Part shown: in pieces, positions 58,608-64,000 of the stretch
Numbering within the stretch: position 1 is the stretch's first letter
How the letters are laid out: every line of letters begins with the position of its first letter
From: Ostrinia nubilalis
Taxonomy: Eukaryota > Arthropoda > Insecta > Lepidoptera > Crambidae
Reading direction: 5' to 3'
Assembly: GCF_963855985.1 (NCBI RefSeq)
Contig: NC_087118.1
Coordinates: 7,068,001-7,132,000, forward strand
Length of the DNA stretch: 64,000 nt
Translations under genes and position numbers: made by a program
The notes under the pieces: generated by a model
Told to the model about the DNA's origin: nothing
What the model saw: the letters and a program-made list of their open reading frames with translations, nothing else
Databases searched by the model: none

Positions 58608-59137
58608 AAAGACAATGCCGGAAATTGGCGTCTTTTTTTTTCGCGCGGCCATCGACCAAACCTTGTTTTTTGATTACAAAATAATGTAATAAACCAAACT
58701 TACTATGACATGTATACCTCTAAACTCAGTCTGAACTGAGTTACGAGCGTTAGAAGTTTGATGATTTACATACTAGATTTGCTTTTTGCGAGCAAGTTTT
58801 GTAAGAAATTGCAACAAAATAGTGACATTGTATGTGTAAACAAACAATACCATCCATTAAAGGCTCCAGACATCAGTGTGGAGCAGAATCAGCGCAATAA
58901 AAAATAGCGCAATATTTTGTTGCAATTTCTTACAAAACTTGCGCCCAAAAAGCAAATCTAGTATGTAAATCATCAAACTTCTAATGCTCGTAACTCAGTT
59001 CAGACTGAGTTTAGAGGTATACATCTCATAGTAAGTTTGGTTTATTACACTATTTTGTAATCAAAAAACAAAGTTTGGTCGATGGCCGCGCGAAAAAAAA
59101 AAGACGCCACCTTCCATACAAAATCTGGCATTGCCAT
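58608..59137. mobile_element. Fold-back element FB4
   Basis: Left arm 58608-58822 and right arm 58914-59137 are inverted repeats around a 90-bp loop. Ends contain GGCGTCTTTTTTTTTCGCGC and an outer AATGCC. Different in sequence from FB1-FB3; no TACAG end. No coding. Confidence 0.75.
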
Positions 59138-59286
59138 TTGTCTATGATGCTAATAATGCCATGGTTATGACACCGACACAAAGTAATGTTACCGTTAACT
59201 ACTAGACATGTTAGTTTTGCAGGGCAATCGAATACCGCACTTAGCCTCATGATAGGGCCATTGTGCGCGATTTGTGGTTTATCTTC

Positions 59287-62200
59287 CTACTCCAACCACC
59301 TCAGATCCCCCCAGAAGGCGAGCAGCCCGTCCAGGCTGCTGCAGGCTTCCTGTAGCGACGACGGTGATCGAAGAAATTGAGCCCGTTGTTCTTCCACGCT
59401 ACTGCACTCCATGAGCACATGCTGCGGTGTTTCCTCTGCCTCCATGCACCCCCTGCATAGTGGGCTGTCTGTGACACCTATATTGTATAGGTGCTTGTTT
59501 AGCATACAGTGTCCGGTTATGACACTTAAGACCTTGCGGATGCTGTCCCTGTTTAGTCTGATGAGGCTGCGGGAGAACTTTTTCGATACGTCCGGAACCG
59601 CATCTTTTGTTTGCCTGCATCCTTCGCTATTTTTCCATTCTGTGTGGTGTTTTTCTTCTGTTTTGGAACGCAGCCAGTTCCTGATCTGTGCTTGTGGTAT
59701 CGGCAGTATTGGTTCCGGGCCAAATACTGTTGTGTCCGAACCTCTTTTTGCCAGTTCATCCGCTGCGTCGTTGCCTAAAGAGTTACTGTGCCCTTTGATC
59801 CATTGCAGGGTAACTCCATTTACAGCTGCAATGTCTTGGAGCGCTTCATGGCATTCCAATATAAGGGCCGTTGTTATTGTGTTGCTTTTTAGCGCTTGCA
59901 GTACGGATGCACTATCCGAGATAATTCTTATGTTTAGACCTCGGATGTCTCTGGCTGTTACCGCCTGTGCTGCTTTGGTAATTCCAATGCATTCTGCTTG
60001 GAAAATTGTATTGTGTTTATCTAATGTTGTTGATATTCTTATATTAAGATCATTCGAGAAGACACCAGCTCCTGTACCCGTTTGAGTTTTGGAGCCGTCC
60101 GTGTATATCCTAACTTCATTGATTCCAGAGTAATCTCGCGTCTCCGCTGTAAGTTGGATATTATATCTTCGGTCGAAAATGTGTTCACAGGGTATCCTGT
60201 CGATGGGTGCCTCAGTGAGAGGTATTTCTTTTATGGTTTTCTGCAGGATCGCAGAGTGTCCTGTCTCCTTGTTTTGCTTCCATAGGCCGTTTCCTTTAAG
60301 TCTTAGAGCGGCTGCTTGCGCTTCCTCTTGAATGATGAGATCTAAGGGTCTAAGATTCAGAAGGTACTCAAGTGATGCCGATGGTGTGGTTCTCATGCAA
60401 CCAGTGGCCGCTATGCTTGCTAGGCGTTGCAGGCTTTGGAGTTTTGATCTTACTGTGGATAGTTTTGTTCTGGGCCACCAGACAACTGATCCATAAGTGA
60501 CAGAGGGCCTGATAACTGATGTGTAGAGCCAAAGTGTTATCTTAGGGTTAAGACCCCATCTGCTACCAATGAGTCTTTTACACTGATAAAATGCTATACA
60601 GGCCTTCTTTGTCTTGTTTTCAATGTGACTCGCCCAGTTCAATTTGTGGTCAAAGGTGATGCCCAGATACTTCACTTGTGTTGAGAGGGAGAGTTTTGTT
60701 TTAAAGAGTTCTGGTAGCTGGAGCTCTGGTAGTTTCCTTTTGTTAGTGAAAAGGATTAGTTTAGTTTTGTTTGGGTTTACTGACAGCTGGTGGTCGTTGC
60801 ACCAGTTTTCAACAATGTTTAGGGCTGAACGCATTATTTCACATAGCACGTTTTCAGCCCCTCCGTTTAACAGTATGGTGATGTCATCTGCATATCCAAT
60901 GGCTGTGTACCCTCTGTCATTTAGTTTCCTTAACAGACTGTCCACTACCATGTTCCATAGTAGTGGCGATAGGACGCCTCCTTGAGGGCATCCTCTGACA
61001 ACCTCTGCTCTGGTAGTCGTGTTCGCCACCACCTGAACCGCCCTTTTACTAACTAGTTCAGTGACCCAGCTTCTTACGGCTGGTTCTACGTTGAATTGTT
61101 CCAGGGCGTGGTTTATGCTGTTGTGCATAGTTTTATCAAACGCTCCTTCTATGTCTATGAAGACAGCAAGGGTTGACGCTTTGTTTGTGATGGCCGACTC
61201 TATTTTATGTACTACCATGTGTAGAGCCGACTCTGTTGATCTGCCTTTCCTGTAGGCGTGTTGTTGGGGGTGTAGTGGTTTGCTTTTCAGCACGCCATCC
61301 CTGAGATGCCGGTCTACCAATCTTTCCAGTCCTTTTAGTAGGAACGATGTTAGACTAATTGGTCTGAAGGATTTTGCCTGTGTGTAGTCTTCTTTTCCCG
61401 GTTTCGGTAAAAAGATTACTTTTGCTTCCCTCCATGGCTTGGGTATGTATTTAAAAGCTATGCATGCCCGGTATATCTGTACTAGGTACTTTAGTATTTG
61501 GGCTGTTTGCCATTGTAATAGCGCTGGGAAGATTCCGTCCAGTCCTGCGGATTTAAAGGGTTGAAAGCTATTTAGCGCCCAATTTACTTTATCCGCTGTT
61601 GCTATACTATTGGCGATTTTCCACTCTTCGTTTGTCGGTGTGCTTTGTTGTTCATCCTGCCACCTTGCGATCGATGTGATCTTACAACCCGGAAAGTGTG
61701 TTTTTAGCAGCATTGTGCTTGTTTCATCTTCCGTGTTCGTGTAGGTGCCGTCTTCCTTCTTTAGGAAGCCCAGGAGATTGAGATCACCTTTTGATAGGAT
61801 TTTCTTAATCCTAGCAGCCTGGCTTGTTGAGTTTATGCTACTACAGAAATTGCGCCAGTGTTCTCTACTACGGAATCTGATCCGCTTCTTGTAGTGCTTC
61901 TGTGCTTCTTTGTATTTGTTCCAGTCTTCATTGGTTCTGGTGTTTTTCGCTCGGTTGAAAAGTGTCCTGAGTTTTTTCCGAAGGCGTTCAAGTTCCGGCC
62001 CCCACCAGGAACCTTTGTTCGCAACTTTGGGAGTAACTTCTGGGCATGACTCTTCGTAGCTTTTCGTTAGAGCAGTTGTGAGGTATTGTATGTTTAGCTC
62101 TATATTGTTAGTGCTAAGTGTTACATCTGTCATTTGTGTATCGTTTAGTGTTTTGGTTAGTATTTTAGTGTACCTTGTTATATCGGTTTTACGGGGGTTA

Positions 62201-62913
62201 CGATATGGAACAGGGTCTGTTAGTTTCATTTTTATTTGGTAACATATGCGTCGGTGGTCCGCAAAGGATGGCTCGTTTGACACATGCCAGCCTTCAATCA
62301 GTTCCGCCGCCTCATGTGTTGCCAGCGTCAGATCTATTATAGTTTGGTACCTTGAACTTACGAAGGTGGGTTCAGCTCCTTTGTTCATAATATTCAGGTT
62401 CGATTGGAATAAATATTCAGTTAGTAACTCACCCCTTTTGTTTGAATCCGTACTTCCCCACAGCGGGTGGTGTGCGTTGCAGTCTGCGGAGATGATCAAG
62501 CCCCAGGCCTGCTCTCTACAGTGTTGTACCAGTGCGGTGAGTTCTTGTGAGGGAACTGCATCCTCACTTGGCATATACACTGAGGCTAGCACTAGGGTTT
62601 GTTGTTCTGTCACGGTTTTCACTGCGGTGACATCTCTGGAACAGAACTGATTTAACATGGTACAGCTTAACGTGTTCGGCATGTAAATACACGTTCTTGG
62701 TTTATCAATGGAGGTGTTTACTAGTAACTTACCTCCTGTGTTGTTTAGGCCGCAGATTTTGTTGTTTCTGATCCAGGGCTCTTGGATCAGGGCGACGGTC
62801 CTATTGTTATTTACCTCCAGCACCCTGTGTAGTGACGCCGCCGCTATTTGTTTGTGCTGGAGGTTGGTTTTTATGACGTCGATGGTGGATTTAAGGACTG
62901 TTAAGGAGGCCAT
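59287..62913 (-). CDS. LINE ORF2: endonuclease, reverse transcriptase, RNase H
   Basis: About 1208 residues from the ATG at 62911-62913; an in-frame GTG four codons upstream is less likely. Endonuclease: ALIQEPWIRNNKI (near 44), ISADCNAHHPLWGS and SFADHRRI. RT: FLPKPGKEDYTQAKSFRPIS, CPQGGVLSPLLWN and GYADDITIL (near 673). RNase H: IYTDGSKTQTGTGAGVF (near 936) and WIKGHSNSLGNDAADELA. C-terminal zinc motif CRGCMEAEETPQHVLMEC near 1154. All catalytic motifs are present and no stop interrupts them, so the element could be competent. It overlaps ORF1 by 23 bp. Confidence 0.9.
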   Translation of the reverse strand: MASLTVLKSTIDVIKTNLQHKQIAAASLHRVLEVNNNRTVALIQEPWIRNNKICGLNNTGGKLLVNTSIDKPRTCIYMPNTLSCTMLNQFCSRDVTAVKTVTEQQTLVLASVYMPSEDAVPSQELTALVQHCREQAWGLIISADCNAHHPLWGSTDSNKRGELLTEYLFQSNLNIMNKGAEPTFVSSRYQTIIDLTLATHEAAELIEGWHVSNEPSFADHRRICYQIKMKLTDPVPYRNPRKTDITRYTKILTKTLNDTQMTDVTLSTNNIELNIQYLTTALTKSYEESCPEVTPKVANKGSWWGPELERLRKKLRTLFNRAKNTRTNEDWNKYKEAQKHYKKRIRFRSREHWRNFCSSINSTSQAARIKKILSKGDLNLLGFLKKEDGTYTNTEDETSTMLLKTHFPGCKITSIARWQDEQQSTPTNEEWKIANSIATADKVNWALNSFQPFKSAGLDGIFPALLQWQTAQILKYLVQIYRACIAFKYIPKPWREAKVIFLPKPGKEDYTQAKSFRPISLTSFLLKGLERLVDRHLRDGVLKSKPLHPQQHAYRKGRSTESALHMVVHKIESAITNKASTLAVFIDIEGAFDKTMHNSINHALEQFNVEPAVRSWVTELVSKRAVQVVANTTTRAEVVRGCPQGGVLSPLLWNMVVDSLLRKLNDRGYTAIGYADDITILLNGGAENVLCEIMRSALNIVENWCNDHQLSVNPNKTKLILFTNKRKLPELQLPELFKTKLSLSTQVKYLGITFDHKLNWASHIENKTKKACIAFYQCKRLIGSRWGLNPKITLWLYTSVIRPSVTYGSVVWWPRTKLSTVRSKLQSLQRLASIAATGCMRTTPSASLEYLLNLRPLDLIIQEEAQAAALRLKGNGLWKQNKETGHSAILQKTIKEIPLTEAPIDRIPCEHIFDRRYNIQLTAETRDYSGINEVRIYTDGSKTQTGTGAGVFSNDLNIRISTTLDKHNTIFQAECIGITKAAQAVTARDIRGLNIRIISDSASVLQALKSNTITTALILECHEALQDIAAVNGVTLQWIKGHSNSLGNDAADELAKRGSDTTVFGPEPILPIPQAQIRNWLRSKTEEKHHTEWKNSEGCRQTKDAVPDVSKKFSRSLIRLNRDSIRKVLSVITGHCMLNKHLYNIGVTDSPLCRGCMEAEETPQHVLMECSSVEEQRAQFLRSPSSLQEACSSLDGLLAFWGDLRWLE

Positions 62914-64000
62914 CTTCGTCTTCACTGGTCCCTCCTTCCGTCTTTAGTGGCGAGGCTGTCTCCAACTCGCTCTGACCCTGATGGGGAGCTGAGGTGGAAG
63001 GCTCTGGGGTCGACGACTCCTTCGTCGCTGCTGTGGTTGTGGTGGTGGCCTCCGATTCTTCCTCCTTGCTACTGAAGAATCTGATGTAGCCACCACCAGA
63101 CAGGTGTGATACCCGACGGTCTCTGTCGAGGATGGTCTGTTTTTGGTCCTCAGGGATCCCCAGGACCAGGTACACAGCTTTGTACCTAGATGACGGACCT
63201 TCCTCCGCTACTTCTGCTCCCTCTGTCACCGAGGCGCTGATGCACTGCCAGGTGTCCACCTTGTACCAAGGGTTTTGGTTGCTGATGACCTTTTGCAGCG
63301 TCACCGGGTCGGTAATGTGGCTGTGTAGGAGGAGTCCCGCTCTCAGCCTCCTCCTTACTTCTGACAGCTTTACAACTGTCAGGGTTGTGTCCGGGATAGG
63401 TGAGGGAATGGATTTCACCTGGTTCTCCAGCCATTCGCGGGACCTTGCATCCTCGCACCAAAACGCGAAAGCCCCCTCATAAAGATAGGGACGACCGCGC
63501 AAAGACGGAGCACGCATGCCTGGGGTTAGAGCAGTATCCGTGATTCTATCATCGATAGCAATACGGATCCGCTCCGCTTGGCTCATAGTGAGGTCCCTCG
63601 GCGGGACGGTGGTCACCGCTATCTGCAGATGCGATTGACTCGCATCCGCGTAGCTCATCGTCCGCTTTGGCCTCACGTCGGTTTTTGCACGCTTGGCTTC
63701 CCCCCTGGGGGACCTGGTTTCGTCCAGGCGGGCGCGCTTCGCTGAAGCGCGTTCACACTTCCCAGGTTGCGCCTTTTCAAGCGCAGGGGTTGCCGTCGCT
63801 GCAGTCCGCCGACCGTGATAACCTCCCGGAGCCTTACCCTTCGCCTGACTGGGTAACGTAGGTGGGGGTGGGGGAGGAGGAGGTAGTGATGATGGTGGTG
63901 GTGGTGGTGGTGGTGGTGGCGGTGGTGGGGGTGGAGGATTATGATTCGTGGTGCCCTGCGAATCGGTCAACACCTTGGAGGTGGACGGCAGATTCTCACG
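62891..64000 (-). CDS. LINE ORF1 (partial, Pro-rich N-terminus)
   Basis: Open from the right edge to 62891. A polyproline stretch encoded by (GGT/GGC)n lies at about 63860-63945. After it come basic segments (KRARLDETRSPRGEAKRAK) and a conserved region (TMSQAERIRIAIDDRITD ... YLYEGAFAFWCEDARSREWL ... GGGYIRFF) resembling the DUF4780-like domain of LOA-type ORF1 proteins. An RNA-binding role is by family. The start lies outside the window. Confidence 0.8.
   Translation of the reverse strand, partial: RENLPSTSKVLTDSQGTTNHNPPPPPPPPPPPPPPPSSLPPPPPPPPTLPSQAKGKAPGGYHGRRTAATATPALEKAQPGKCERASAKRARLDETRSPRGEAKRAKTDVRPKRTMSYADASQSHLQIAVTTVPPRDLTMSQAERIRIAIDDRITDTALTPGMRAPSLRGRPYLYEGAFAFWCEDARSREWLENQVKSIPSPIPDTTLTVVKLSEVRRRLRAGLLLHSHITDPVTLQKVISNQNPWYKVDTWQCISASVTEGAEVAEEGPSSRYKAVYLVLGIPEDQKQTILDRDRRVSHLSGGGYIRFFSSKEEESEATTTTTAATKESSTPEPSTSAPHQGQSELETASPLKTEGGTSEDEDGLLNSP
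63860..63945. repeat. (GGT)n repeat encoding polyproline in ORF1
   Basis: Imperfect GGTGGN tandem units on the plus strand. Confidence 0.9.

Larger units (their letters stand above)
59138..64000 (-). mobile_element. RNase H-bearing LINE (LOA/I-like), 3' complete, runs off right edge
   Basis: Two overlapping intact-looking frames on the minus strand with endonuclease, RT and RNase H. Clade placement is by the QEPW endonuclease motif, RNase H, and an ORF1 unlike CR1. The 3' end lies near 59138 and has no clear poly-A or simple-repeat tail, possibly because FB4 abuts it. Confidence 0.85.

Overview
The window is a repeat-dense stretch of an insect genome, almost certainly a moth or butterfly. 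The evidence is a set of repeats typical of Lepidoptera: non-autonomous Helitrons that (minus strand) open TCTATACTTATAATAAATC and close CGGCCGCTAG, an RTE-type 3' end with the motif CATAGGACGTCCACTGCTGA followed by an ATG microsatellite, a LINE tail ending GATCCGTCTGCTCGTTTGCC, and a tRNA-derived SINE head. No ordinary host gene is certain; the only non-transposon-like piece is a short FLYWCH zinc-finger fragment near 39.7 kb. Nearly every base belongs to transposable elements nested in one another.

1-8.6 kb: the 3' end and LTR of a Ty3/gypsy-like element (G3, copy A) has landed in a long fold-back element (family FB1). Then come fold-back FB2, a second FB1, a Helitron, a gap and a third FB1. 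8.6-15.1 kb: two convergent, decayed genes of families that I recall as widespread uncharacterised arthropod proteins; the downstream one is split by a piggyBac-like MITE. A partial inverted copy at 23.1-24.6 kb suggests that they belong to a mobile element. 15.1-23.1 kb: a third kind of fold-back (FB3) contains RTE sequence in its arms and is split by an almost intact BEL/Pao retrotransposon with identical 173-bp LTRs.

24.6-31.3 kb: AT-rich sequence, then a near-complete CR1-like LINE (ORF1 and ORF2, minus strand). 31.3-39.0 kb: a young but internally deleted gypsy element (G3) with near-identical LTRs and a 4-bp target duplication. One of its LTRs carries a retroposed insert and its gag region an FB1. 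39-43.7 kb: FLYWCH fragment, LINE 3' ends, a small MITE, and a TIR element holding a SINE.

43.7-56.8 kb: a multilevel nest. A 17.6-like gypsy element (G1, plus strand, tRNA-Ser-type primer site) is interrupted by a complete minus-strand gypsy (G2), a Helitron and a LINE tail. G2 is itself split by a 3.4-kb hAT-like element with an exact 8-bp duplication, loaded with decayed LINE fragments. 56.8-59.1 kb: a fifth FB1 and another fold-back. 59.1 kb to the right edge: an intact-looking LINE of the RNase H-bearing LOA/I-like type, with ORF1 running off the window.

Target-site duplications confirm many boundaries and give an order of insertion. The least familiar material is the two-gene element at 9.7-15.1 kb with its internally deleted inverted relative, and the three fold-back families that share TA-flanked TACAG-GTGT ends.
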